NCBI RefSeq assembly: GCF_040807025.1
Contig: NC_090942.1
Coordinates: 70,858,487 to 70,922,486, forward strand
Direction of reading: 5' to 3'
Source: Struthio camelus
Lineage: Eukaryota; Chordata; Aves; Struthioniformes; Struthionidae
DNA: 64,000 nucleotides
Below are positions 41,241 to 53,980 of this stretch, in pieces. A model generated the notes under the pieces. The model made no database searches. It had not been told where the DNA came from and saw only the letters and a program-made list of their open reading frames with translations. The translations under genes were made by a program, and so were the position numbers. Position 1 is the stretch's first letter. Every line of letters begins with the position of its first letter.

Positions 41241-43373
41241 TTCAAGGCACTAGAAAGTTATCAGGACCCTAAAATACATTCTTACTTATGATAAATGATT
41301 TGGATATATTTTTTTTTCCAAAAATATTTCCATACCTGATTTCCATGAAGGTCCTTACTCCTGCTTGTCTGTATTCTTATTAACTGCTATGGTCATGCCT
41401 GCTATGGATGGGTTGCTGGAAAGCTCAGCAACTCAGCTATTCTATAACTGCATTATAAATAATTCAATCAACTGTTCTTCCCCACATCTACTTCTCATTT
41501 ATTAATTGACTTCATTTCTAGGTAGCATTTCCTCATCTCTCATCACCATCCAATATATATGCTTGGGGGAGGAACGTTAATTAGTTTTGCAGTCCTTCTG
41601 CCAAAACTTCCACTGACTTCAGTCAGAGATTTGCCTGATTATAGACTGCAGGAGTCGGTCCTATTTCTGTAAACCAGGAATAGGCTGAAGTGAGTGCATG
41701 CAGGTGGGTAATGGAGTCTTTGTTGTGAGGGAACCCACAGAGTCTTTAAGAGGAGCAGGAAAAGGTGAGTTTGTATGTAGGAGAAGAGCAAGGTGGAGGA
41801 CATGGGGGAAACCAGACAAGATGCAAGAGATGTTACTTGAGTAAGAGCAGAGCAAAGCAAAGATTTTGTATGATTAAACTCATGTTAAACTCTTTTTTTC
41901 CCCTCCTTTTTGAGTAACAGAAGAGTAGATTTTTCTCTTTCTCTCCCTCTCTGTCATCAGACAGCTGTGCAAATATTTTAGCATGTGATTGTGGAAGCAC
42001 AATACTGAAAACCTCTGAATGGTGCCAAGAGAAAAACTCAGGAGAACAAAAGGCAAAAGCCTGGGGTAGATCCAGCTGCCAGGATCTTCCAGCCCCAGGA
42101 GAACTAGACAGAGGAAAAGGGAGAGAAAAAGGAGAAGTCTGATAGCTTTAATTGCTTACATTGACAGCCTCCCAGGTCACAGAGAAACACAGACTTTTGT
42201 GGTCTTTTTGAAGGAGGATAGCAAAGGTATCAAAGCAATTAACACTGTTAAATCACTGCTTTCTTGAAGGCTGCTGGCATTATCTGCAGCACCACTTACT
42301 AGTATTGTACCAGTGTAAAATACAAAGTTCTCAGGTTGCAGATAAACTGAAAACCTGACTTAAACAGTATACAGTAAGTCCTAGTCTTTATTTGAATCTG
42401 GGAAATCTGCTACATGCTTGGTCTGAGGTTATTCTAGTCTGCCATGGAATTTGTCTTCTTCCAGCAGATTAAGGGGTCCTTCAACAGAAAAGTGATTCAG
42501 GGTGGCATACTAAAAATGCATCTCTTCACAGGTTCTCTGAGGAGTTTATGCTGCATAAGCGTGGGCAGGAGGTGATAATATAAACCTAAATATGCCACAG
42601 CCAGGAATCAAGCTGCACAGTGATTCTCTGCTAAAGACTCCTATTTTATTGCAAGGGAATGAATTAGTCCATTAAAAATAAAAAATAAAAAAAATTCACT
42701 TTCATTTGCAGTATACTCAATGCCTTGTTGATTGCTAACTCAGTGATTCCCTTATATCAAAGGATAGACCAGTTTTGGCTCTCCCTCCTATGTAAGGAGG
42801 AGCAGAAGCTCATTCTGCAACTATACCCTATCTTCCAGCAATGTCTAATGCTAAATTTTGCACAGGAACATATAGCAATCTGTCCTCCTGGTGTGAAGTT
42901 AAAAAATAAGAGGGTTTCTTCTGACCCAAGCTGGTCATCATTCTGTGCCCTGAAACAAGGCTGATGATACGTCTCGTTTTTTTGTTAGGCCCATGTAACT
43001 GCAAATGCTATTCAAACAAACATGAAACCTTTGGCTGTGCTGCCCATAATCTCCTATTCCAAGGAATTAAGCAGGTGGTTATTAAAACTGCAGTAGTAAC
43101 ACCCACATTGCAAATAAATTGAAACCCTAGAGGAAGAAATTCTTCTTCCCATCAAAGACGCAAAATCATGTCATCATTTCAGGAAGCCTTCATACTCCAA
43201 ACTTCCTCTAATCATTTTTATTCCACTTCCCTTTAATTACCTGAATTGTTAATTAAGGTTAATCAGCTAATGTTTTGCCCAGTGTTTTGAATGGGTAAAG
43301 CACTGTATAAATCCTTGGCATGAATGATTTATTAGGCTATTATTTATTTTACTGTTGCTGTTCCCTGCATGGG

Positions 43374-43395
43374 TTTTTTTTTTTTTTTTTTTTTT
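43374..43395. repeat. Poly(T) tract
   Basis: About 22 consecutive T in intergenic sequence. Confidence 0.85.
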
Positions 43396-44862
43396 GGTCT
43401 TGTTCCCCTTCTTCATAGGCAGTGGCCAGGGTGAGGCCAATGTTACGGTAGCTATTATTTCCAGCCCAAGTTTTGCAGCCAGGAACACCATCTCACCGAG
43501 GCTGTTTCAAGATTATAGCTTTTCTGGCACTGTCACATGTGCTTTTATGGAGTCTGAATCTGCAGTGAAGACCTTGTGCCCCATTATCCACTTAACAGCA
43601 TTTTCACCTTGCCACCAGGCTCAGATTCCAGCCTCGCTGCAACTATCCACTTACAGCTTCCGCACAGTGGTGAGAACAGATGGAGGCTCTCCTCACTCAG
43701 CATGACAGCAGAAACCAAGGGTGGTTGCAGCTCCTCCCAAAAGGAGATCTGTTGGCAAACTAAATCCTGAAAATATCTGCAATTCTGTGATTCCTTCAGA
43801 AACCTACTAAAGTGCTGTGATGTCAAAGGGGCTAAGTACAGACTATGGCTGCCTGTATTAGAGTCACAGTTAGCATGCTCTTCAGGGACAAAGAAGAAGA
43901 TTGTCCCTGACAGAAATTCTGAAAGGAAGAGTTTTGGGATCACCTTCCAGCTTCTCCGCAGTCTTGTTGTGTGACTCTGAACAGGCCATTTACAACTAGA
44001 TTTACAAGCGTGTTCATTCATTTTGGGTGTCTCAAGTTTTGCTTTTTTTGAGGCACCAGAGATACGATTTTAAACAATGGAAGCACCTATCCTTCCAGCT
44101 GAAATCAGGAGGCTCCATAGTCATCGCTTCTCCAGATCCTATGAGGTAAACGTACAAAAACTTGTTTTGCTTTGTTTTTCTTTAACTGTCGCCCATAAAA
44201 ATTCTGCTTCATAATTGAGAGACAAGTCAAGTTCTTTCCTTCTTACTCATAAGTAATATTCAACAGGCCAAATTAGGCAACCAGTGATGCCAAAAATATA
44301 ACTCTTCGGAACTTGGTAAACAATTTTGTTGATACTGCTGAAAATGGAGTAGAATCATTTTCTCTTAGTATGTTGGCTCTTCAGGGCTAGCAACAGCTCA
44401 GTTCTTTGCGTCGCTGAACTCAGCAGACCCAACCGTCAACACACACAGGGCAGGCAGAGCTGCTGAACTTCATGATCACCCTCTACCATTCCAGTTTACT
44501 TTAACTCCTTCTAGGGTTTCTGAAGCAAAAGACTGTCTCACATTCAAAGACACTGAAGCAGCAAAGGACAGTTATAGAAACAAAGTCCCTGTAACGCTCC
44601 TTTCTCCCTGCCCTAGCTGTTAGACAAGCACAGGACCGTTTCCAAGCAGAAAGGGCCAAGCAGAGCACTGAAGGCAGAACTGATCTGCCTCGAAAGGCAG
44701 GTCCAAATTTCAAACCTTCCTAATGTGGTGTATATCATATAAGAAACACTACTGGGAAGGGAAGGAAGGCCAAAACTCACGAGAGAAGAAGAGAAGAAAG
44801 CACCCTAATCATTCTCCCCACACAATGCCCCTTTCTTACATATCCTCACATTATAAGAAGCT

Positions 44863-45093
44863 ATGGGCATGGTTTTTGCTGGGAATATGAAGCCCTGGTT
44901 TCTTCTAACCTTTCTTGTCTTGGCCCTTATTGTGCCTGGAAGAACACTCTCAACAGCACCAGCTGCCAGTCAGGAGGGCCAGGCAAAGCATCTCTTGCAA
45001 GCTCTCCAGATAAGTCCCACAGTGATATCCAGGGGTATGCCAAACACAAAGCGGTTACAGTCCCCAGGGACGAGAAACCTGGATTTCCAGTGA
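44863..45093 (+). CDS. Candidate small secreted peptide precursor (unrecognised)
   Basis: A short ORF with a convincing signal peptide. After Met9 it reads MKPWFLLTFLVLALIV, a basic n-region and a hydrophobic core, then a small-residue region (PGRTLSTAPA) suited to signal peptidase. The remaining 45 or so residues have no cysteine and carry one dibasic KR site (NTKR|LQSPGTRNLDF), the layout of a neuropeptide or hormone precursor. A TATA-like TTATAAG lies at 44851-44857. That spacing would put the start site close to the second ATG at 44887. The stop codon falls inside a GTGAGT donor at 45090 (exon side CCA, not ideal), so the exon could splice onward. I do not recognise the family and no second exon was found. 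It could be chance. Confidence 0.25.
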   Translation: MGMVFAGNMKPWFLLTFLVLALIVPGRTLSTAPAASQEGQAKHLLQALQISPTVISRGMPNTKRLQSPGTRNLDFQ

Positions 45094-45099
45094 GTCAGC

Positions 45100-48000
45100 A
45101 ACTGAGCATGGAGCATGGTGCTAGAGAACAAAACTGAGGAAGAAAGGCAAAGGGAGACAAATGGGTAGTGTGGGGAAGAAATATACAGAACACAAACTCA
45201 AAGCAAACGCTCTCTGAGCCACCTTATAAGGTTGAATTCATTTGTGGCTAGCATCTTTAAACACAAGCAGAACTGGCTAAAACTCCGCAAAGACGGCATA
45301 TACGGCATGCCTGTATATGCATAGAGACGTGGAAGCTTTATTCTTGAACAGATAGCATGGAGAATCCAAATACTGGGGTTGAAGTGTCTGTAAGTACATG
45401 TGCGTTGTGTGCGCGTGCACACACGCATGCAGGACCAGCAGCTCTGAGAGGAAGAAAATCAAAACTTAGGCCCTGCATAACAGGATAGGCTTAACAACCT
45501 TAAGATTTTAGCTTTAAAGAAAACACCCAGTATCACAAGCACTTGTGCTAAAAATGCAAAAAGTTGACAAAAAAGGGGTGAGGATTAACAGAAGCGATTG
45601 CTGAAGTTTGTCTGCTGTGCGTTAGTGCCTGTGCTGGAAAAGGTGTGTATGCTTGCTGGTGTGTTCTCTGCAGCTTTAGGGGACTGCTTTAGCTGAAGAA
45701 AACTGCAAAGGCAAGCTTGCCATAACTGTCCTGACCAACAGATTTCTCTCATGGATGTAGACAGCAAATTATAAGCTTGGAACAAATTGCAGCAAAAGGC
45801 TGATGATATGCTGCCTAGGTGTCCAATATAGAAGGTAAGGAAAGAGCCCTGTGGAGAAGACTGCGCAGAAGGAGGAAACACGGCATAAAAGTTTTGATTT
45901 TTTTTCCATCAAATCAAAAAGGAAGTAGGTTATGGATCTTTCTTCTCCTTGGCTACAATCACACTGCAGGAGTAGGGGGACTGGTTTCTGTGGCTCATTA
46001 ACCCAGACTGCTGCTGTTTCATGGAGATCAATGTATCATTTAATAGGAAGAGGCTTTTCAGCTCTGCAAGATTTTATCTGCTGATGGCTAACATGATATT
46101 TATAGACATATCCAATCATCCAGCAGCAGGAAGCAATTCTCTAGGGGTCGAATTGGGTGGCTTCCCCCCATTTAAACCCCATTATGGATGCAGCTTTCTG
46201 TATAGGATTAAGCACTTAACCCACTGAATCCTGAACATCATCAGCTATTGTTCACAAGCATTGACGATCTCCACAGCTTAGCCAGGGGATGGTTGACTTG
46301 TTTTCAGTGTCAATTATCTTTTTCAAAGAATAAGGTTCTTTGTTAACCTCTAACTGGCTGAGCAAGGTGAAGGCAGTCTAGCAGTCTATTAGGAACATCA
46401 TAGCCCTCTTTTAACCCTGTAATTCAGGCAGCACAAGAGACTAAGTCCCAAGATTGTCCTACTTCTGGCCAATCTGAATCTTTAAAGGTCACATGAACAG
46501 TGAGACCAGAGTACCAGCTTTGATCACAGCAAACTTAGGAAAATAAAGGACAGTGGTTTGGAAGATCAAGGCAGAAACTCCGTGCAGCTTATGCAATATG
46601 TTTTAATGCTTTCAGCACAACTTTTGGTAACGGTTTACAGAGCACGCTTGCCTGCTAAGACTATTTTGAGAGTCAGCTCCTTTGGGGATTTAGCACGCAC
46701 TGATTCCATCTCCTAAAATTATCCGAGTATCTTTCAGTATTGAATTTCTTCTGGTGAACACACCTTTTGGCATAAGACAGTCTGGCAAAGGGAGCTTAGA
46801 AAAGGGCTATTGTTCAGGCAGCTTACAGTGCATAGGGAATGTTAACCGTTGCTTAATTTGTCATGAGAAAGAAGGATGCCTAGTCCTGGCACGGACAAGC
46901 GATCTTGAATACAAATAACAAATCTGAGCTATTTAAGGTTCTGTTTCCAATTACCAAAGATATCAGTCATGTCCATCCACTCTCCCTTTCAAACTTAGCA
47001 TGACCTCCCAATCTCCCTATTTCTCTCAACCTTTCCTAGCGTTTACAATGATCTCCAGGACCCTCATCGCTTGGTTTTGTGCTCCCCCTGCCAGCCTGAC
47101 ACACCAGCATGCACCAATAGTCTCCCCCTGTCTGCTAGCCTCCTCGTGCTTTCTCTCAAACACATTTCAAGAGAAACATGAGGGCATGACACTGTCTATC
47201 CCTGAGAGCTATAACAAAGTCCCTAAGTCCCTGACCTTTGACAGAACCCACCAAGCTCTCCACACTCTCAAAACTGTTCAGTTTATACATGAGTCTCCAT
47301 TTGTTACTTTGCTCTGGAGTTATTGACTTCTGCTAGTGTATACAGCAAACAGCACTGCTGCTCTGCTTTTCACGAGTCCCTTTGCTTTCATACAAAGATC
47401 ACAGAACAATTCACAGATACAACTAAAAATATAAAACTAATAAGCCCTCTATCAGGTAGGAGAGATAATAACATTATCAACTCTGTTATAAGAAAAGGAA
47501 ACCTTGAGTTCAGAAAGAGAAAAATTTTATACAGAAATGTCTAGTCAATGAACTCTACACGTAAGGAGACTTGGGATAATTTTAATGCTTGAATGAATCT
47601 ATACAGAGCATTTTTAATTTTTAGCTAAATGAAGACACTTGTACAAATCTATTAATTAGTAGAGCTGTTTAAAAAATTTGACTCCATTTCATAGTTCCTT
47701 AATCATTTTGGAAACACCTGTAGCAGCTTAAGAAGTCATTTGTCAGGCCCTGAGGTCACTAATAGGCCTAAACTGCCATGACCAGCGTAACCCAGGAACC
47801 CCAGGCTACACCTTCCGCCCACTGGTCTAGGGGGCCCCATTTCAGCTCTGGTCTGGGCGCCCAGGCCTGGCCTGAGTCACGTAGTCATGCACATCTTCAG
47901 CCCTCTCTCTGTCTCCCGGGGGGACCTTGGACCTGTGCTGTAGCCTTGTCTCCAAACACTCCTGACTGGACCCTGAACCTAATTTATCACGTCATCTTGT

Positions 48001-49060
48001 ATGAGGCTGTTGATGAAACGCGTTATCAGCGCCCTGTTCTGCCCACCCCATTCTGATCAGGCGGGTGAGACTGCACCCTGGGTGGTAAGGGCACTGCCTC
48101 TGCCTGTACCAGGCCCACCCTCAGCTCATGACTTTTCCCACCTCATGGAGCAGCACTGCTCTTGCTGCTCCCCTGACATCCTTGCCCTCGCACACAGGCC
48201 ACTCTCTGCACAATGCTCATGCAGGAAAGGATCTGGCAAGTGCTGCCCAGTGCGTTCCAGCGCAAAGCCAGAAAGCCATCTTGGTGCGAGCCCTCATCAG
48301 TGGTAGCTGAAAAAACAGCCACTGACTTTGCAGTGAAGTGGCTAATGAGCACAAACACAAGCTGTTGCGGTACTGCTCTCCACAGATTGAACTGGGGCAA
48401 GAACAGCTAACTGGGAATACCACACTGAATTGCCCCAGCTAGATCTGCTAAAGGGTGACTTTAGCAAGACAGAGGAAAGTTACGGCTTAAGATTCACTTT
48501 GATAAACCAAGAACATTTAAAATACAACTTGCCCTACCTAGAGTTCCAAAATACATTAGTTACAGCTTAATAGCTTTTTCATAGTATTTCAAGCAAGTTT
48601 TTTCAGGCTGTCCATACTGAGTCATTTTTTGGAAATGAATATTTTTGGAACTAACCCTAAGTGAGAAATCATTTCAGATTTGGTAACACAAACTGAGTTT
48701 TCAACTTCCTTTGTCAACAAGCAGCTGGAACAACAACGTACCTAGACAATTAGGACCTGTCTTTTCAGACAGTCCTGGCTCAGACTTCTGAGTTGAAAAC
48801 TCAAGGACAGGCAACAGTTAGATTTCTTGTGCGCTGCCCTTCCCCCAGTGCTGAGAAGTAAACAAGTATGCTCAAGGCTACATAAACTTATTAGACACCT
48901 AATCCTATGTTTGTCTGCATCTAGTATTGCTATGACACTTCCAAGAAAGACAAGAACAACCAGCAAGTAAGAAAGGCACAGAGAGAAAGGGAAAATTAAT
49001 TTGTAGGAGAAATGGAAAGTAATAAACTGCTCTAGATATTAATTTTAGGCAAACTATAAT
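45100..49060. other. Intergenic stretch
   Basis: Mostly AT-rich unique sequence without a supported exon. The one departure is a GC-richer block at 47760-48330, listed separately. A short GTGTGCGCGTGCACACACGC alternating tract sits near 45406-45426. Confidence 0.6.
47760..48330. repeat. GC-rich repeat-like block, possibly a decayed transposon
   Basis: About 570 bases clearly richer in G+C than either flank, with many CCCTG/GGCCC words and CpG. It sits abruptly in AT-rich DNA. Overlapping frames on both strands show Ser/Pro/His-rich composition without motifs. The style resembles internal non-coding parts of CR1 elements or an old LTR, but I could not place it in a family. Boundaries are approximate. 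Confidence 0.3.
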
Positions 49061-49065
49061 CATAC

Positions 49066-49331
49066 CTCTCAATCCAAAAAGATTCTAAAATAGCATATGG
49101 ATCTTCAAAACCAGGGCAGAAATCCTTCACAAAACGAGAGATTGCATTTTCACCAACTACATTAAAAAATTCAGAGGCAAATTCATAAAAAAGTAACAAA
49201 TTCTTAATTACTAAATCGAGTTTGTGAGCAAAACAGCAAGCAGTGAAGTTCCGCCTGCTGCAGTCCTCCCGCTGAATGGGCACAGCAATACACTTAACCT
49301 GGCGAAATACAAGACATACAGGCTGCATCAT
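49066..49331 (-). CDS. Candidate first coding exon of an unrecognised gene with an X-box promoter
   Basis: On the minus strand an ATG (49331) opens 88 codons that end in a good donor, GAG|GTATGA, with the intron starting at 49065 and a phase-2 junction. An in-frame stop lies shortly upstream, so the start is local. The peptide has balanced, globular composition (for example FAHKLDLVIKNLLLFYEFA and GFEDPYAILESFWIE), unlike the low-complexity frames elsewhere. An RFX-type X-box lies 46-58 bases upstream of the ATG, the position typical of ciliary genes. I do not recognise the protein. The CCFAHKLDLVIKNLL stretch recalls the C..H.L.L segment of hAT-type transposases, so a domesticated or decayed transposase is an alternative. 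No downstream exon was identified. Confidence 0.35.
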
Positions 49332-49376
49332 TGAACGATCCCTTCCTAGCTGATCCTCTCCAGAGCGCTAGACACT

Positions 49377-49389
49377 GTTACCTAGCAAC
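49377..49389 (-). promoter_or_regulatory. RFX X-box
   Basis: The plus strand reads GTTACCTAGCAAC. Both half-sites match RGYAAC in inverted orientation (GGTAAC and AGCAAC) with a one-base spacer. RFX factors bind such imperfect palindromes upstream of ciliary and some immune genes. Confidence 0.5.
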
Positions 49390-49394
49390 TCTAC

Positions 49395-52300
49395 AGCACT
49401 GCTGGTTTTTCTAAAACAATCTTTAATTAAGACTTTTATGAGCATCACAAGATCAAGTCAAATAAGAACCACGAGCAGCAGCATGAGAGACAAAAGAGTT
49501 TGCTGCTTTAACTTATGTAACATTATCTATAATTCCCAGTTCAAAATGCAGAACATGAAACATTTGGATGTTTGCAGTTAAAATTAACAGAAGATCATGC
49601 TAAGCTTGAATTCAAAATGAGGGATAGGTGTTCGACAAACACTGAAACAAGAAGTACTGAAAAGCTGTTAGGCTAGGGTAAAAAGAATGTGATTTGAGAA
49701 AATAATGTTTTCTCTTCCCATTTGCCTTATGGTATCAGTACTTTCATGATTCACGTTGGCAAACATCTCTCCCAGCTATGGGAGCATGATGTCCACTTTT
49801 GAAATAGAAGTGCAGAGATTAATGGGTGACAATAGATTTCGGCAGGTGGGGCTTTAAGAAAAGATATTAACAGTCAGAAGGGGAAGCAACTCTGAATCAG
49901 TAGAGCAAAGAGATGCAGTGCTGGGCAAAGAAGATTTAATTGACCTATAGTGATGACAGCCTTTAGTATTTTCCTCACAGATAATAACTGGTTGCAGAAA
50001 AGAAGCCGCCTTAGGCCTTTAACCAAATTGGTCACCTTAAAGCTATGAAATGCCCCACCCAGCCCTAATTATTACTATTATAACTGGTAACAATCAAATA
50101 AAAAGTAACAATGTTTATTCTTTGCATGCTTGGATGCCAGGTTTGGTATTTTGGTATTTTGTTTGATATAGAGCAAAGAACGAGGCACGATCAACTTAAA
50201 ATCACCCTTCTTTTCGAAAAGCTTTTGCTATTATATTAGTAAAATTCCAGCTCTACAAGTTGTGCAAATACCTCTGTTTCTCCAATTTTCCAGTGTCCGG
50301 TGTTTGTACCTCACACAGCGTGTTTTTAAGATGAAGATTAAAACAGGGATTTGCTCAGACTTTAATGTCACAGGATATATTCGCACCTAGTTGGATTGTA
50401 GCTAATGACTACCCCTGTAGTTATCTTTACCGTCTTCTCTCTGCCATCCTCATCTGTTGTTTATATGGGTTTTCATGCAGCCAAAGTTAAGAGGAGAGTG
50501 CTTTAAAAAGCAGTAACTAGGAACATTAGCAGGTGGTCTCAAAATCAGGTGAGGCACCCCTTACTAGTCTTATTTAAAAAAAAACAATAAAATATTTGTT
50601 TGATTCTATCTTAAGTAAAATAAAGAAGACTTCAGACTTGACCATCTGTTAGATGCATAACCAGAAAGTGCTCACCTTTACACAACTGAGGGCTCTAATG
50701 CTAGCCTGACAGAAGCTAGAGGGAGCCCTGAATTTGAGTTAATGGAAGGGAACTGAGCCACCTATCTTCATATTTAATCGGGATGTATTGCTCATAGGAA
50801 ACATAAGCAAATTACAAGTTCCAGTGTCTAATGGCCTAGCCAGACCCAAACAAAAGCACATGGTGATGAAGAGGGAGTGCTGCTTGTTGAGATCTGCAGT
50901 CTCTGTGGACGTCATTGCTTTATTATAGTACATCATAGTTTATAAGCAACTTCATCTTTAAAACCCCACAGCTTTCCTACAGACCTTACTTTGTTCAACT
51001 GTGTTTATAATGCCTTTTATATTTCCAGATCTTCTATTCATTTTTATTTAGGTGTAAGTGGGTTTCTTTCTCTTAAAATCAGACCATAGAGCCCCACTGT
51101 TTCTAGCTCAAAGTCTCCCTAATGCTGCTAATCTCATATTAACAGCCTACTGACACAGAAGAGACCACAGAAAAGACTGATTGCCAGCTCTCTGGCCCTG
51201 TGACCCCACGCTAGTCAGATCTGGATTAATACTTGAGGCGATTTACCTCAGGAGGCCCTGTTACAGGTGACTGTATCCCTAACTCTCCTTGAACTGCTTC
51301 ACAGCAGTGGGAGGAGGAGAATGTGAATTCACAGCTGGTGAAAACATAAAGAAGGTCCCTCTGCAACTCATTTCATTTCTTTTCCTATAGAAAATCAAGA
51401 TGGCAGCAAAAAGAAAAACCTTAGATTTCAGATGAGAGTCAAGGAGCCAGGCATCAACACCCCCCCTCCCCCCACGACACAATGCATTGTGATGCTCCCT
51501 CTTACTACTTGTTCCTAAGAGTAAGTTTTCTTGAATTTACCTTTTCTCATTACTAGAAACTGCTCTCCAGGAAGCAGAAGCACAGCCAAACATGTTGATT
51601 TCCTCCAATATATTTATAGTGGTATAGCCCTGCGTGTTGGCTATAGTCACATACAAGAGTGACTCTTCCAAGTTTAAAAACAATTTATACTGTTTACATT
51701 TAAGGAAAGATGGAAAAATAGCATCATTCTTATCCTGCAAAGAGTGTCCACGTGACAGTTTAGTTCACCAGCCCAAACTGCCTCTCACTTCTCTCCACAG
51801 CTGGACTGTATCTCCCACATTTGCAGTACTGTGCCATGCCTACCCTCCTGCTCCATGACCCTACATAGTAGAAGTAGGTTGCTGGGATGACAGATCAGGC
51901 TGACCAGCTGCACTTGACGTCACTGAGCGGCCACACACTGCATCTCAGATGCATGAGAGAGACGTCTGACTGTAGGGACGAGAGAGGGAGGCAGGAGCCA
52001 ATTCTGTCCCTGCCAAAGTCGACCACTAAGACGTTACAGATCTGAATTTGCCGTTAGGTTGTCTCTGGTCTCCACTAAGACAATTCTATTTGACCTCAGA
52101 AGATTTTCCACTTTGCTTGTTAACAAATTGCCAATGAAATAAGTAATTGCTCCTAACCTGATCTTAAACAACGGTTTAACTGAATTACTGAGTGGCTGTT
52201 ATTTGCCGGTTAGAGAACTGTGAGAGGTTTGGCCTTCAAGGCACCACACTGTCCCCTCTAGGATAAGGGGTGAAGTACAAAAACATTCTACCATGCTTTA

Positions 52301-53980
52301 CAGAGAAATTAATTTTACCCATAGTTGTTATTACAAGGCTGCCTGTTCCCTATTAGCTTCTTAAACAGCCAGACTGCAGCTCACTCAGATCTTCTGTTTA
52401 GAAGAGCTCCCATTCTCTCTGCCTTTTCTGTACCTCTAACACAACTGCATTATTGTTGCAGCTCACATATCTGTCTGTAGTTCTTTATTAATAAAGAGCA
52501 CCTGCAAGAAAACAGGATCTGACTCATTTTGCAGCACAGCTGCTCCCACTGCTTACTTCCCCACCTGAAACAACAATCCTCATTTTCAAAAAACCACATT
52601 CATCATCACAGCGAGCAATTCCAGCATCACCACTACACCACTGAACTGTCCTTCTAAGGAATAGAATATTTTGGGCTGCTCTCCTCAAAAGACATTGTTG
52701 AATATCTTTGCATATTACAAACTTACCTCATTCCATGCTGTCTCACTCCTTTTCTGATTCTCAGTGGGGAATATTCAGTGACTGTTAGTCTTTTTCAAAA
52801 TTGATTCCTTATCCATATTTGGGAATTTGTGCTGGGCACTAGCTGGTACAACGCATACTCTTCCCACAGTGCACTTTGGGACTTGTAGTTCCCAAAAAGG
52901 AATGTTGTTTTCCAGATTGCAAGTACCAAGCAACAGTAACAGAAGTCTGAAAAGTGTTTTATCTCCTAGCTTGCTTAGCTGCTCAGCCCTTCCTTTTACA
53001 ATATTTTTGTTCTGTGGTTTTGGCTTAACCAAGCTGAATCTTTCTGGAATCTCCTTCTGCAGTCAGTAACACAACATACAAACTCTAACGCATTGGCTTG
53101 TGAACGCTGCTATTACAGAGTGTTCCTCCTGTTACAATGAAGAGGGGTTTGATTCTGCCACCTGTAAACAACTGTTTATAAGAGAGTTATGAGCAAATTT
53201 GTCATCATACTCCCCACACTTTCCTCCACACTGAAACAGCACAGAAGTTTCCTTTTAAAACCTGTACTTGACACTTTAACATATGCTTTGCATTAGGATC
53301 TTTGATTTTTCATTAAATAGTTATAGTAGCAGTCAGGGTTACAAAACAGTATGCTAAGTTCTACCTCTCCTGTAGAGATTCATTTCTGAAGAGAGTTTTC
53401 ACATGGTGAAATCATTATTTTGTAACCAAGACACCCTATTGTTTTGAAATATCAGTTAAATAAGAATGTGAAACATTTTATATTATTGCATGCCTGGCAC
53501 TGGGGGTACAGTGGAGGAGCTTGTTCTTAAGCCCAAACTCCAGCTCATTTAACAGTTTAGCATGCGCCAAACCCTGGACACGTGGTTTTCAGTAAGGTGA
53601 TGGCCGAAGCAAAGATTGCCAGGAAACGTGCCATAAGGAGACCAAGGCCTGCGTTCGCCTGGCACAGCAAACTGCTGGCAAAGACCTGCGTCGAAAGCAG
53701 CCATGCGTTAGGCTGTAAGGGGAGCACTCTCCCTTCGTTATTCACTCAGAAAAATCTTCTTCTGCTGGCTGTTTATAGTGAAGAAAACCACAGGACCGCA
53801 ACTTTATTGCCTAGCTCTTCTGCACCTTAAAGCCTTCCATTTAGCAAGCAAAAGCGCTTGTGGTTTGGGCGACACCTCGCGGTCGGGGAGAAGAAAAGCC
53901 GCGACCTTCGCCAGGCTCTTTGACCCTCCTGCTAGTGGGGGCAGCTGAGGTGGAAAATTTTGACTTGGGTTTAGTTGTTC
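49395..53980. other. Intergenic stretch upstream of PEX26
   Basis: AT-rich sequence without a supported exon. It includes a ZNF143-like motif at 52871-52893. No transposon body was recognised by eye. Confidence 0.55.
52871..52893 (-). promoter_or_regulatory. ZNF143/STAF-like site
   Basis: The minus strand reads GGGAACTACAAGTCCCAAAG then TGC, close to the ZNF143 consensus ACTACAAYTCCCAGMATGC. It lies about 2 kb upstream of PEX26 outside the CpG island and could mark a distal element or an old repeat carrying the motif. Confidence 0.4.

Larger units (their letters stand above)
30200..44770. other. Intergenic stretch, no firm gene
   Basis: About 14.5 kb between the CpG island and the small secreted ORF candidate. 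It holds old CR1 remnants (33385-33860 and probably 40841-41240), a diverged direct-repeat pair (30959-31038 and 32089-32185), a 33-base poly(T), a 22-base poly(T) and a TG/TA microsatellite. Two ORFs bounded by splice donors (31214-31433 minus and 34817-35127 plus) are discussed as findings. Neither has a recognisable domain. No RNA gene was seen. Confidence 0.6.

Noticed and set aside
43267..43330. Words resembling a SINE tail (GTAAAGCACTGTATAAATCC)
   Set aside because: Only about 20 bases look similar and no promoter boxes or body were found upstream, so the match could be chance.
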